Shown: positions 1-9,116, counted from the stretch's first letter. The stretch is 37,367 nt of DNA from a virus (IMGVR_UViG_3300025108_000158:1-37367), one strand, 5' to 3'. Notes: a model not told the origin generated them from the letters alone. Numbers and translations: made by a program.

Positions 1-1
1 T

Positions 2-2191
2 TACTTGCATCAAAAAGGCGGAACTTCTGGTGCTGATATTTGGAATAGTGCAGATAGCTATATGCGGTTTGCTACTAACGACACAGAACGCATGCGCATC
101 GACGCTAGCGGTAATGTGGGTATTGGCACTAGCAGTCCAAGCAACTCCGCAAAGCTAGATGCGGCGGGTGCAATTATTGCTACGGATTCGTCTTTAAGCA
201 CATTTAATGCTGACAATGTTGGTTTTGACTACGTGATTGCTAGTAAGCAAGGGCGTTTCTTTGCCACTTCTACCAACACAACAGGCGGCATAATGACCTT
301 TACTACAGGTCAAAATGCTAGCTATGCAGAACGCATGCGTATCGACTCAGCGGGACGGGTTGGGATTGGTACTAGCAGTCCAGCTACAAACCTCCATGTT
401 AACTCTGGCGCTAATGGAGAAATATTACGAATACAAGGCGCAGATGCACAGCTAAGAATTAATAATTCTACGTCCAATGTAATGGATATAAATTCTTCAG
501 GTTCTGGTGACAGTCTTACTTTGTCTACCAATGACACAGAACGCATGCGCATCGACTCTAGCGGGAATGTAGGTATCGGTACTAGCAGTCCAGCCTCTAA
601 GTTAGACATAAACGGCGACGGCACAATTTTAAGGCTTGACGGTACAGCAAACACAAGCCGAACCCTTCTTTTGCGTAATGTAGGTGGAAGTGCTGAAGGC
701 GTTATTCAGACAGACGGCAATATGCACTTTCTGCAAGAAGACGCTTCTAAGTACATGCGCTTCTCTACAGCCAACACAGAACGCATGCGTATCGACTCTA
801 GCGGGAATGTGGGTATTGGAGAGTCAAACCCAGCCACAGATTTGCATATTACAAACTCTGGAAGCACACAATTACTATTAGAGTCAGGTTCCTCTAGTCA
901 GGGATTTTTACTATTTGGTGACGCAAGCGATTTAAATGTCGGCTCTGTAAGTTACAACCATTCAAACAATAGTATGAGTTTTGAAACTGACGATACAGAA
1001 CGCATGCGCATCGACTCGACGGGTCGTTTAGGTCTGGGTACAAATGCACCAGATGTTAAGCTCGACATCGTTGACACTGCCGCAGACGTACAGATGCGTG
1101 TCTATAAGTTTGACGGTACTAATAACACTCGTCTTACTCTGACTGCCGATGACAGTGGCGCCAAGATCCACTACAGAGACGCTACAAACGGCGGTGCCTT
1201 GCGCTTCAATAACAACGCAGGGGAGATGGCTAGGTTTGATGCTAGCGGAAACTTGCTGGTTGGTAAGACTTCAGCTGGTAGTGACACAGTAGGCTTCCAA
1301 GTTTTATCTACAGGAAAGATAGCGGCAACAGTATCAGGCGATGAAACAGCTAGATTTAATCGTACAACTTCTGATGGTGACATTGTTGAATTCCGCAAAG
1401 ACGACACCACAGTCGGTAGTATTGGTGCTGTTTCTTCTGATTTAGAAATACATTCAACTGTTTCAGGCCATGTAGGAATACGTTTTGGAAATGGCGCTAT
1501 ATTCCCTACAAATAATTCAGGAGTTGTAACAAACGGAGCGGCTAATATAGGCGCTGATACTCTACGCTGGAAAGACCTTCACCTGTCAGGCGATGTAGCA
1601 CTAACTAACTCCTATGTATTTGGTAACGTCGATGGCCTGAACCTACGTGCTAACAGCGGCAAGGTTATCTCAATGCAGATAGCTGGCAGTGAGAAGGCTA
1701 GGCTAGATGCGAGCGGCAACTTGCTGGTGGGTAAATCAAATCAAAACACCACAAATAATGGTCATTTAATTTACAACAGTGGCGAACACTACCTTTTCCG
1801 AAACGGTGCTGGCTCTACCGCTATGATGAGATTTTATAGGAACGTAGATACCACTCCCACTATTGCCGGTACCATTAGTACAACAGGAACAACAACAACC
1901 TACAACACTTCTTCAGACCAACGCCTCAAAGACAACATTGTAGACGCACCTTCTGCTTCTGACGACATTGACGCTATCCAAGTACGTTCGTTTGACTGGA
2001 AGGCTGACGGGTCACACCAGAAGTACGGCATGGTTGCTCAGGAACTACAGACTGTTGCACCAGAAGCAGTGTCTGAAGGCGAAACCGAAGAAGACATGAT
2101 GGGCGTAGACTACTCAAAGCTAGTGCCTATGATGTTAAAAGAAATTCAATCACTACGTGCAAGAGTTGCACAACTTGAAGGAGAAGCCTAA
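2..2191 (+). CDS. Tail fibre with C-terminal peptidase S74 chaperone, 5'-truncated
   Basis: The frame is open to the left edge, so the N-terminus is missing; the TTG at 5 is only the first possible codon. The visible ~729 residues are a receptor-binding fibre of the type that trimerises and is matured by an intramolecular chaperone. Motifs of the form T-E-R-M-R-I-D-S-S-G-N-V-G-I-G-T recur near nt 85, 328, 538, 778 and 998, with looser A-R-x-D-A-S-G-N-L-L-V-G versions near 1230 and 1700. The last ~95 residues are a peptidase S74 (endosialidase-type) domain. The S-D-Q-R-L-K motif supplies the autocleavage Ser and Lys (Ser codon at 1913), and a coiled-coil tail ends in A-Q-L-E-G-E-A. In the S74 family this domain folds the trimer and cleaves itself off. 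The stop overlaps the next ATG. It may be an alternative allele of the fibre at 34058 rather than a second gene. Confidence 0.9.
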   Translation, partial: YLHQKGGTSGADIWNSADSYMRFATNDTERMRIDASGNVGIGTSSPSNSAKLDAAGAIIATDSSLSTFNADNVGFDYVIASKQGRFFATSTNTTGGIMTFTTGQNASYAERMRIDSAGRVGIGTSSPATNLHVNSGANGEILRIQGADAQLRINNSTSNVMDINSSGSGDSLTLSTNDTERMRIDSSGNVGIGTSSPASKLDINGDGTILRLDGTANTSRTLLLRNVGGSAEGVIQTDGNMHFLQEDASKYMRFSTANTERMRIDSSGNVGIGESNPATDLHITNSGSTQLLLESGSSSQGFLLFGDASDLNVGSVSYNHSNNSMSFETDDTERMRIDSTGRLGLGTNAPDVKLDIVDTAADVQMRVYKFDGTNNTRLTLTADDSGAKIHYRDATNGGALRFNNNAGEMARFDASGNLLVGKTSAGSDTVGFQVLSTGKIAATVSGDETARFNRTTSDGDIVEFRKDDTTVGSIGAVSSDLEIHSTVSGHVGIRFGNGAIFPTNNSGVVTNGAANIGADTLRWKDLHLSGDVALTNSYVFGNVDGLNLRANSGKVISMQIAGSEKARLDASGNLLVGKSNQNTTNNGHLIYNSGEHYLFRNGAGSTAMMRFYRNVDTTPTIAGTISTTGTTTTYNTSSDQRLKDNIVDAPSASDDIDAIQVRSFDWKADGSHQKYGMVAQELQTVAPEAVSEGETEEDMMGVDYSKLVPMMLKEIQSLRARVAQLEGEA

Positions 2192-2508
2192 TGGCTACAT
2201 GGACTATATCTAACCTTGAGCGTGACATTGCGACAGGAGGGGTGCAAGTGGCCCACTGGCGTGTTACTGAATCTGAAACTGTTGGTACTGGCGACGACGC
2301 TGTGACCTACTCTGCATCCTCTTACGGCACTGTAGGCTTTACACCCGACGCTGATGCTGACGGCTTTGTAGCTTACGATGACCTTACTGAGTCTGCTGTA
2401 CTTGCATGGGTACACGAGTCAGTAGACCAAGACGCTACTGAGGCGGCACTAACAGCCAACATCGAGGCACAGAAGAACCCTGTGTCTGCTGATGGCATGC
2501 CTTGGTAA
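2191..2508 (+). CDS. Conserved small protein downstream of tail fibre
   Basis: A 105-aa acidic protein whose ATG overlaps the fibre stop (TAATG), implying coupled translation. It opens M-A-T-W-T-I-S-N-L-E-R-D and has an H-W-R-V-T motif, a Y-x-x-x-x-Y-G-T-V-G-F strand-like stretch and a C-terminal helical D-A-T-E-A-A-L segment. Proteins with this start are common directly after tail fibre genes in marine phages; I recall them as conserved and of unknown function. No signal peptide, membrane segment or catalytic motif is visible. A role in fibre assembly or as a minor virion component is a guess from position only. Confidence 0.75.
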   Translation: MATWTISNLERDIATGGVQVAHWRVTESETVGTGDDAVTYSASSYGTVGFTPDADADGFVAYDDLTESAVLAWVHESVDQDATEAALTANIEAQKNPVSADGMPW

Positions 2509-2870
2509 TGCCTGAAATTGATGACAACACCAAAGTATCTATACCGCTAAGGAACTTAGTTGCTCTTGGTGCTGGCATCGTTATGGCTACTACTGCTTAC
2601 GTAACGCTAGACACTCGTATCATTTCTATTGAACACGGTCAAGAAATACAGAACATGAACATACTGGAAAACTCTTCGTTTGTTCGTGAATGGCCTCTAG
2701 GTCTACGTGGTGCATTACCAGATGATCTTATACAGAACGCTAAAATTATGGCTCTGGAAGAACGCAGTGTAGAAATACACGAGTTACGTAGGCAGTTAAA
2801 TAAAGTAGAAGTAGAGATAGGTAAGTTAAATGCACAGGTGACTGTAGATCACCAAAGCGGTAAGGAATAG
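2508..2870 (+). CDS. Single-pass membrane protein with coiled coil, lysis-region (spanin-like candidate)
   Basis: A 120-aa protein. I chose the ATG at 2508, which overlaps the previous stop, over the upstream in-frame TTG at 2502. Residues ~15-34 (N-L-V-A-L-G-A-G-I-V-M-A-T-T-A-Y) form one membrane segment after a short N-terminal tail. The rest is hydrophilic and ends in a charged helix (E-E-R-S-V-E-I-H-E-L-R-R-Q-L-N-K-V-E-V-E) likely to form a coiled coil. This is the layout of an inner-membrane spanin subunit and it sits just before two other membrane proteins of a lysis cassette. No lipobox outer-membrane partner was found, so the spanin reading is inference. Confidence 0.65.
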   Translation: MPEIDDNTKVSIPLRNLVALGAGIVMATTAYVTLDTRIISIEHGQEIQNMNILENSSFVREWPLGLRGALPDDLIQNAKIMALEERSVEIHELRRQLNKVEVEIGKLNAQVTVDHQSGKE

Positions 2871-2872
2871 TC

Positions 2873-3070
2873 ATGTCAGATCTAGAGCAGGCATTAAGTC
2901 GGTTAGAAGCTCATGAGCGTGAGTGTAGTATTCGTTATGAAATGATTCAGATGCAACTAGACGCACACAATCAACGCTTTGATAAACTAGAGAAGATGAT
3001 GACAGGTGGTTTTGCTTCTATTGCTATTATCGTAACTATGGCTATTGCTATCTTGGAGTTTGCTAGATGA
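2873..3070 (+). CDS. Small tail-anchored membrane protein, XhlA-like, lysis cassette
   Basis: A 65-aa protein with an N-terminal amphipathic coiled coil (L-E-R-L-E type, residues 1-42) and one C-terminal membrane segment (F-A-S-I-A-I-I-V-T-M-A-I-A-I-L-E, residues ~47-62). This coiled-coil-then-TM plan matches haemolysin XhlA-type proteins, which act with holins. AAGGA lies about 7 nt before the ATG, and the gene ends in an ATGA overlap with the holin gene. It could be an accessory holin, an antiholin or a scaffold for the 3-TM protein. Confidence 0.7.
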   Translation: MSDLEQALSRLEAHERECSIRYEMIQMQLDAHNQRFDKLEKMMTGGFASIAIIVTMAIAILEFAR

Positions 3071-3465
3071 TTGAGTCGCTCATAGGGCCTGTTACAGGGC
3101 TTCTGGACAAGTTTGTACAAGACAAGGACCAGAAGGCTAGGTTAGCTCATGAAGTTGCTACAATGGCTCAGAAACACGCTCAGGAGCTTGCTAAGTCACA
3201 ACTAGAGGTTAACAAGGTAGAAGCAGCACACAAGTCCTTGTTTGTCTCTGGTTGGAGACCTGCTGTTGGCTGGTGTTGTGTACTAGGTATGATGGGCAAC
3301 TTTATGGTCATACCATTTACCAACTTTGTTTTAGCTCTGTTGGCTATTGAAGTTACTATACCACTCATTGACCTAGAGACTATGATGCCTGTACTAATGG
3401 GCATGCTTGGTCTTGGTGCTATGCGTTCTTATGAAAAAACCAAGGGCGTATCAAGGGAAAAGTAA
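3067..3465 (+). CDS. Holin, 3-TM (gene-transfer-agent release type)
   Basis: A 132-aa protein. The N-terminal helix (residues 1-55, charged, A-H-E-V-A-T-M-A-Q-K-H) is followed by a conserved F-V-S-G-W-R-P-A-V-G-W segment and three hydrophobic helices (about 62-78, 83-100 and 105-122). The S-G-W-R-P motif plus three C-terminal TMs is characteristic of the 3TM holin family first described for gene transfer agent release. Such a protein permeabilises the inner membrane at lysis. It overlaps the upstream gene by ATGA and is followed at once by the giant structural gene. The likely endolysin is at 26139, not in this cassette. Confidence 0.85.
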   Translation: MIESLIGPVTGLLDKFVQDKDQKARLAHEVATMAQKHAQELAKSQLEVNKVEAAHKSLFVSGWRPAVGWCCVLGMMGNFMVIPFTNFVLALLAIEVTIPLIDLETMMPVLMGMLGLGAMRSYEKTKGVSREK

Positions 3466-6400
3466 ATGGCGTACTATGTAGGTACAAAAGAGTTTCCTAG
3501 TGTTTATGACGCAATTGACTTTGTAAGAGTTAATGGTGGAAAAATTACAAATACGCCTTCTGCTCCTTCAGATTCTACCTCTGCTGGAATGCTTACAGAC
3601 TCTGCTACAAATACAACAGGTTATGTTAAGGGTGGTCCCACAAAGCAAGCCCCTATAGTTAGACCACCTCCTACTTCAGAACCTGCTCCAGCTCCAGAGC
3701 CAGAAACAAAAGAAATGACGTTTACGTTTATTGAAGGCTCTGAACGTGGTCAAGCAATGCCTGGTGAATTATATGGTCAAACAGTAGAGCCACAACAAGT
3801 TACTGAAAGTTACCTGCGAGATTACTTTAACGATCCAAAGCGTACTAACAGGTTACCAGAAGTATTTGGCTCGTTTGATAACTACCTTGCTTATATGACT
3901 GAACGTGAAGAGTTAATTCAGTCAGGTGAGTTAACGCTTGGTGATTGGGGTAGCGCCGCAAACATAAGCACTCCTGCAGAAACAATAACTTTAGAAGACG
4001 GTACTGTAGTAGAGATTCCTGCAATAGACATTGGAATGACTATTGGAGGAGGCGGTGAGCTTGGCATAAGCGGCGCAGGTGGCACTGGTGGCGCTTACTT
4101 AGCCGCTGAAGCTGAAACTAACCTACAAAGATCAGGCTACAATGAGTGGCTTAACTCTGAAGTTAACCAAGCGTTACTTCAAAAGTACGGCGTACAAACT
4201 ACAGTTTATAGCCAAACTGGCGATCAGTTTCAGTGGAATGGTTCTACCTACGTAAAAGTCACCGATGTAAAAAACCCAGGTTTAGCAGACTTTGTAAAAA
4301 TAGGTATGCAGATTGTTGTTGGATCTGCATTGGGTGGTGCTGGAGTTGGTTCCGCTATTTCTTCTGCATTGGGTTTAAGTGGTGCTTCTGCTGCAGCTTT
4401 TTCTGCTGCTGTTAACTCAGTTGTATCACAAGCAGCTACTAGTGTTTTAACAGACGGTGACTTAGACATAAGCCTTGAAGGTGTTATACAAGCTGCTGTT
4501 ACTGGTGGTTTGTTAGACACCGACATTGCACAGGAAGCACTCCAAGCATTAGAAACAGGTAACGAGTTTGTTGACGCTGTTGTTCAAGCAGGTGTTATTA
4601 ACTCAGCTACTCAGTTAGCTACAAGCGGTGAATTAGACCCACAACAGCTTATTGAAGCTATGGTTCGCGCAGGTCTTACGGACCAGTTTGGTGAGTACTT
4701 AGAAAACCTAGAAGACTTAGCACAAACTGAGTTAGACCAGCTTGAGGAATTCTTTAGCGGTTACGTACCAGACATTAGTGCTATTGAAGACTTCTTGTCA
4801 CAAGCAGAAGGTTTATTTGACACTGACATCTCTGAGTACACAGAGCAGTTTGAAGAAATTGTAAGTCAAATTGGTGATGCTGTAGAAGGTGCTGTAGAAG
4901 AAATAGACGAAGAAGAACTAGAGTACAGAGCAGGTGAAGGCTACATAGACCCTGGTTCATACTACTACTATACCGACGAAAACGGTAATAGAATTCTAGG
5001 TCAAGACATAGAAGGACTTCGGTATACTTCTGACGGAACTTATGTTGACGCTGACGGTAATGTCTATGACTTAGGAGGCACTGCTGCAGTAAACGAAGAC
5101 GGCACTGTTGATTACTATGACGGCTTTGCTGAAGACGGCGCGTCTATTATTGCTACAGGAGAAATTCAGTTAGGTCAGGACGGTCTTTATGACTCTGAAG
5201 GCAACCTTGCTTACTATCAAGACGAAGGTCAATGGTTTGACGCCGACGGTAACATAGTAAGTGACCCTACTGTTGTAGACCAACTAACAGGTTTAACTGA
5301 AGGTCAGGTTCCTTATGATCCTAGACAGGTTTCAGACACTGATTTTCAATCTGCTATTGATAGTGCAGTAGATCAACAAGACATCGGTTCCATTGTCGAT
5401 CACATGACAAGCATTGGAACAGGAGTAGACGCTAACGGTTTCTTTGGTCTTTCCGATTCAGACCAGGAAGTTTTAATGGGTTTGTTTGGTGTCTCAACTC
5501 AAGAAGAATTAGTTGAAGCACTGGCTCAGTCAGGATACACAGTTAATACTAACGGTTCTCAAGTAGTAATAGACTTTAACTACGACAGAAGCGAAGAGTA
5601 CGGTCAGATTAATGACGTAGATCAATCTGGCAACATTATTCGTGTACGAGACCCTAACGAACCAACAGAAATTTTTATAGACCCTGAGTACGACCCTACT
5701 GAAGAAACACCTGAGCCTGAACCTGAGCCTGAAATAGGTGGCGGTGGTGGTGGCGGAGGTGACTCTTCTACTACTCCTACTGATGAAGACGACCCATTAG
5801 CTAGTACTGTTCCTTCTGCTGACGACACGGCTGAAGAAATACAAAAGGATCAGGCTGAAGCTGCTGCAGAAAGACAGCAGAAAGAACAAGATGCTGCTGC
5901 GGAAAGACAAAAGGACGCTGCTGCAGCTGAGAGACAGAAGGATGCAGATGCTGCAGCTGAACGTGCCTCTAAGGATGCTGCTGCAGAAGCTTCTAAAGAT
6001 GCTGCTGAGCGAGCTGACAAAGAGACTGCTGAAAAAGCAGAAAAAGAATCTGCTGCAGAAACACAACAAAAAGAACAAGCAGCTGCAGAAGAAGCACAGA
6101 AGGAAGCTACTGCTGAAACTGAACAGAAGGAAGCTGAAGCAGCTGAAGCAGCTGATAAGGAAGCTCAAGCAGAGACTGAACAAAAAGAAGCTGACGCTGC
6201 TGAAAAGGCAGAGAAGGATGCTGCTGCAGAGACTCAGGAAAAAGAGCAGGCCGCTGCAGAACAACTTAAGAAGGACACTAAAGCAGAGACTCAGGAGAAA
6301 GAACAGGCTGCTGCTGAAAAAGCTGAGAAGGACCGTCAGGCTGAAGAAGATAAAAAAGAGTTAGCAGAAGCTGAAGGTAAGGACGCTGAGGAAACTCAAA

Positions 6401-8472
6401 AGGAACAGCAAGCAGAAACAGAAGAAAAAGAGGCTGCTGCTGAACAAGCAGAGAAGGACGCCGAAGCTGAAACTCAAGAAAAAGAAGAGGTAGCTGCAGA
6501 ACAAACTAAGAAAGATGCTGAGGCTGAAACTCAGGAGAAAGAGGAACAAGCAGCAGAAGAAGCTAAGAAAGAAGCCGATGCTGAAACTAAAGAGAAGGAA
6601 GAAACAGCCGCAGAACAGGCCAAGAAAGATGCTGATGCAGAAACCGATCAAAAGGAAGAAGTAGCAGCTGAGGAAGCTAAGAAGGACGCTGAGGCTGAGA
6701 CTCAGGAAAAGGACGTAGCTGAACAACAGGAAAAAGACGCAGAAAAAGAAACAAAAGAAACGCAAGCTGAGCAACAAGATAAGGATGCTGAGAATAAAGC
6801 AAAGGAAGATGCTGCTGCGGAACAAGCTGACAAAGAAGCTGAAAACAAAACTAAGGAAGAGCAAGCGGCAGAGCAGGCTGACAAAGATGCTGAGACTAAG
6901 GAAAAAGAAGAGGTAGCTGCAGAACAGTCAGATAAAGACGCTGAGCAAACCCAAAAGGACGCTCAGGCTGAGACTCAGGAAAAGGAAGAAGTAGCAGCTG
7001 AGGAAGCTAAGAAGGAAGCCGATGCTGAAACTGAATCTAAGGACGCAGAGACTGCTGAGAAGGACGCTCAGGCTGAAACCGAAGAGAAAGAAGAGGTAGC
7101 TGCTGAGACTGCAGAAAAAGATGCTCAAGCTGAAACAGAGAAGAAAGAAGAAGCAGAACAGGGTAGAAAAGAAGAAGCTGAAGAAATAGCTAAAGAAGCT
7201 GCTGAAGAAGTTCAAAAGGAAGAAGCCGAAAAGGAACAAAAAGACGTTGCTGCAGAGCAAGCTGATAAGGACGCAGAAAAAGAAGATAAAGACGCTATTG
7301 CAGAACAAGAAGAAAAAGATGCAGAAAAGGAAGATAAAGAAGTAGCTGCAGAACAGTCCGATAAAGATGCTGAGAAAGAAGCCAAGGATACTGCTGCAGA
7401 ACAACAAGACAAAGATGCTGAAAAAGAAGAGAAAGATGTTGCTGCAGAACAGGAAGATAAAGATGTTGCTGCAGAACAAGAAACTAAAGAGGCTGCTGCA
7501 GAAGAGCAACGTAAAGAAGAGGCTGCTGCTGAGACTGCAGACAAGGATGCCGAAAATAAAACTAAGGAAGAAACAGCTGCAGAACAGGAAGATAAAGACG
7601 CCGAAGAAACAGCTAAGGACGCTGCTGCAGAAACTAAAGAGAAAGAAGAAATAGCTGCCGAAGAAGCTCAGAAGGACGCTGAGGCTGAAACAGCAGAGAA
7701 AGAAGCTGAAGATCAAGCCAAGGACGCTGAAGAGGCTAAAAAGGAAGCTGACGCTGAAACTCAAGAAAAGGAAGAGGCTGCTGCAGAAAGATCAGAAAAG
7801 GAAGCTGCTGCAGAGACTCAAGAAAAAGAAGAAGCGGAGCAGGCACGTAAGGAAGAAGCTGAGCAAACTCGCAAAGAAGAAGTAGCTGCTGAAGAAGCTG
7901 TTAAGGAACAAGCTGCCGAAGAGCAAGCTAAAGAGCAGCAAGCAGCAGAGGAAGCCGCCAAAGAGCAACAAGCGGCTGAGGAAGCTACCAAAGACGAAAA
8001 CGCTCAGAAGGACACCAGTGCTGAAACCGAAGCTAAGGATGCTGAACAAGCCAACAAGGATGCTGCTGACGAACAGTTAGAAAAGGATCTACAGTCTTCT
8101 GAAGAAGTACGGAAGGACGCTGAAGAGCAGGCCAAAGACACTACTGGAACTGGAGATGGTGACGGTGACGGAACTGGTGAAGGAGACGGTGAAGGAGACG
8201 GTACTGGAACTGGAGGCGGTTCAGGTGCTGGAACAGGGACTGGTACTGGTGATGGTTCAGGACCTGGTGTTGGTGGTGGTACAGGCATGATGGCAGCTGC
8301 GGCAGCACCTAAGAAGACTGACTTTACTCCTTTCATGTCAGGCATTAATTACGAGTTGCCTACGTTGGAAGAAATAGGTCAAGCACCTCAAGTTGACTAC
8401 GTAGCGTCTTTACAGGACACATTAGGACCAACCGGAATAACAAGCAGTTTGTTTAAGGAATATATCGGATGA
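3466..8472 (+). CDS. Giant virion-associated protein with ~775-residue charged helical rod
   Basis: A 1668-aa protein, function unknown. In order: an N-terminal domain (M-A-Y-Y-V-G-T-K-E-F-P-S-V-Y-D-A); a Pro-rich linker; a Gly/Ala/Ser hydrophobic segment at ~275-325 that could insert in a membrane; acidic helices to ~480; Tyr/Asp/Gly repeats of D-x-D-G-N type at ~495-600; a poly-Gly tract near 760; then residues ~786-1560 built almost only of Ala, Glu, Lys, Asp, Gln and Thr. A Gly/Asp hinge (~1561-1605) leads to a conserved-looking C-terminus (P-T-L-E-E-I-G-Q-A-P-Q-V-D-Y). The ATG follows the holin stop directly and the end overlaps the tail adaptor gene, so a virion (tail or ejection) role is likely. 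The rod reads as a single alpha helix or weak coiled coil. It could also be an extended fibre or tether. Confidence 0.85.
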   Translation: MAYYVGTKEFPSVYDAIDFVRVNGGKITNTPSAPSDSTSAGMLTDSATNTTGYVKGGPTKQAPIVRPPPTSEPAPAPEPETKEMTFTFIEGSERGQAMPGELYGQTVEPQQVTESYLRDYFNDPKRTNRLPEVFGSFDNYLAYMTEREELIQSGELTLGDWGSAANISTPAETITLEDGTVVEIPAIDIGMTIGGGGELGISGAGGTGGAYLAAEAETNLQRSGYNEWLNSEVNQALLQKYGVQTTVYSQTGDQFQWNGSTYVKVTDVKNPGLADFVKIGMQIVVGSALGGAGVGSAISSALGLSGASAAAFSAAVNSVVSQAATSVLTDGDLDISLEGVIQAAVTGGLLDTDIAQEALQALETGNEFVDAVVQAGVINSATQLATSGELDPQQLIEAMVRAGLTDQFGEYLENLEDLAQTELDQLEEFFSGYVPDISAIEDFLSQAEGLFDTDISEYTEQFEEIVSQIGDAVEGAVEEIDEEELEYRAGEGYIDPGSYYYYTDENGNRILGQDIEGLRYTSDGTYVDADGNVYDLGGTAAVNEDGTVDYYDGFAEDGASIIATGEIQLGQDGLYDSEGNLAYYQDEGQWFDADGNIVSDPTVVDQLTGLTEGQVPYDPRQVSDTDFQSAIDSAVDQQDIGSIVDHMTSIGTGVDANGFFGLSDSDQEVLMGLFGVSTQEELVEALAQSGYTVNTNGSQVVIDFNYDRSEEYGQINDVDQSGNIIRVRDPNEPTEIFIDPEYDPTEETPEPEPEPEIGGGGGGGGDSSTTPTDEDDPLASTVPSADDTAEEIQKDQAEAAAERQQKEQDAAAERQKDAAAAERQKDADAAAERASKDAAAEASKDAAERADKETAEKAEKESAAETQQKEQAAAEEAQKEATAETEQKEAEAAEAADKEAQAETEQKEADAAEKAEKDAAAETQEKEQAAAEQLKKDTKAETQEKEQAAAEKAEKDRQAEEDKKELAEAEGKDAEETQKEQQAETEEKEAAAEQAEKDAEAETQEKEEVAAEQTKKDAEAETQEKEEQAAEEAKKEADAETKEKEETAAEQAKKDADAETDQKEEVAAEEAKKDAEAETQEKDVAEQQEKDAEKETKETQAEQQDKDAENKAKEDAAAEQADKEAENKTKEEQAAEQADKDAETKEKEEVAAEQSDKDAEQTQKDAQAETQEKEEVAAEEAKKEADAETESKDAETAEKDAQAETEEKEEVAAETAEKDAQAETEKKEEAEQGRKEEAEEIAKEAAEEVQKEEAEKEQKDVAAEQADKDAEKEDKDAIAEQEEKDAEKEDKEVAAEQSDKDAEKEAKDTAAEQQDKDAEKEEKDVAAEQEDKDVAAEQETKEAAAEEQRKEEAAAETADKDAENKTKEETAAEQEDKDAEETAKDAAAETKEKEEIAAEEAQKDAEAETAEKEAEDQAKDAEEAKKEADAETQEKEEAAAERSEKEAAAETQEKEEAEQARKEEAEQTRKEEVAAEEAVKEQAAEEQAKEQQAAEEAAKEQQAAEEATKDENAQKDTSAETEAKDAEQANKDAADEQLEKDLQSSEEVRKDAEEQAKDTTGTGDGDGDGTGEGDGEGDGTGTGGGSGAGTGTGTGDGSGPGVGGGTGMMAAAAAPKKTDFTPFMSGINYELPTLEEIGQAPQVDYVASLQDTLGPTGITSSLFKEYIG
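5821..8145 (+). repeat. Degenerate Ala/Glu/Lys-coding tandem repeat array
   Basis: About 2.3 kb inside the giant gene made of GCTGCAGAA-like and GAAAAG-like blocks. Two registers can be read. Nineteen-residue (57-bp) units recur five times around 6427-6720, consensus A-A-E-x-A-K-K-D-A-E-A-E-T-Q-E-K-E-E-V. Sixteen-residue (48-bp) units recur four times at 7240-7431, consensus K-D-V-A-A-E-Q-x-D-K-D-A-E-K-E-D. Copies are imperfect at DNA level. The composition leaves long spurious open frames on the opposite strand and in a shifted frame, which should not be annotated as genes. Confidence 0.9.
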
Positions 8473-9116
8473 CATACTTGAACCTTATGAATAACGTGCT
8501 ACGTAGGCTGCGTGAAGAAGAAACCACGTCGGTTACTAGCACTACTTACAACAAGATGGTTGGTGACTTTATTAACGACGCTAAGAAGTTAGTAGAGGAG
8601 TCTAACGACTGGTCTGCCTTGAGAAGCACTATTACTGTTTCTACTACAGCCGACGACAATACTTATTCCTTGACGGACTGTGGCGACAACGTAAAGGTTA
8701 TGTGTGTTCTTAACGACACTAGTAATGTCTTTATGGAGTACCAAAGTAAGGACTGGTTTAACGAGCAACTGTACATTAATAATGCTGCTACAGGCGCACC
8801 TATGTACTACACGTACAACGGCCTTGACGCTAGTGGTGACACGCAAGTACTCGTAGGCCCAACTCCTGACGGCGTGTACAGCTTGCGGTTTGACGTGATT
8901 AAACGACAAGGTGACTTGAGTGCTAATACTGACACGTTGCTGATACCTTCGCAACCTGTAGTACACCTAGCTGTTGCTTTGTTGGCTCGTGAACGTGGAG
9001 AAACAGGAGGAACTTCTACTGCTGAGTACTTTGGTATTGCTGATAGATATTTGTCTGACGCTATCGCAATAGACGCAGCTAAGCATCCAGAAGAGATGTA
9101 CTTTAGGACTATCTGA
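8469..9116 (+). CDS. Head-to-tail adaptor / tail tubular protein A-like
   Basis: A 215-aa protein. The N-terminal helices (L-N-L-M-N-N-V-L-R-R-L-R-E-E, then F-I-N-D-A-K-K-L-V-E-E-S-N-D-W) followed by a beta-rich middle and a C-terminal helical bundle are the pattern of podoviral adaptor proteins (T7 gp11 / P22 gp4 class) that ring the portal exit. The start forms an ATGA overlap with the giant gene, and the nozzle gene follows after one base. The assignment rests on motif pattern, size and synteny. Confidence 0.75.
   Translation: MTYLNLMNNVLRRLREEETTSVTSTTYNKMVGDFINDAKKLVEESNDWSALRSTITVSTTADDNTYSLTDCGDNVKVMCVLNDTSNVFMEYQSKDWFNEQLYINNAATGAPMYYTYNGLDASGDTQVLVGPTPDGVYSLRFDVIKRQGDLSANTDTLLIPSQPVVHLAVALLARERGETGGTSTAEYFGIADRYLSDAIAIDAAKHPEEMYFRTI

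Noticed and set aside
5891-7654. Plus-strand shifted frames (157 and 95 aa) rich in Leu, Lys and Arg inside the giant gene
   Set aside because: Out-of-frame readings of the same repeats, with no independent initiation signal.
5797-8345. Long minus-strand frames (up to 278 aa) rich in Phe, Leu, Ser and Cys under the giant gene
   Set aside because: They are the antisense of the Ala/Glu/Lys repeats, which contain few stops on the other strand; low-complexity hydrophobic strings with no ribosome-binding sites.
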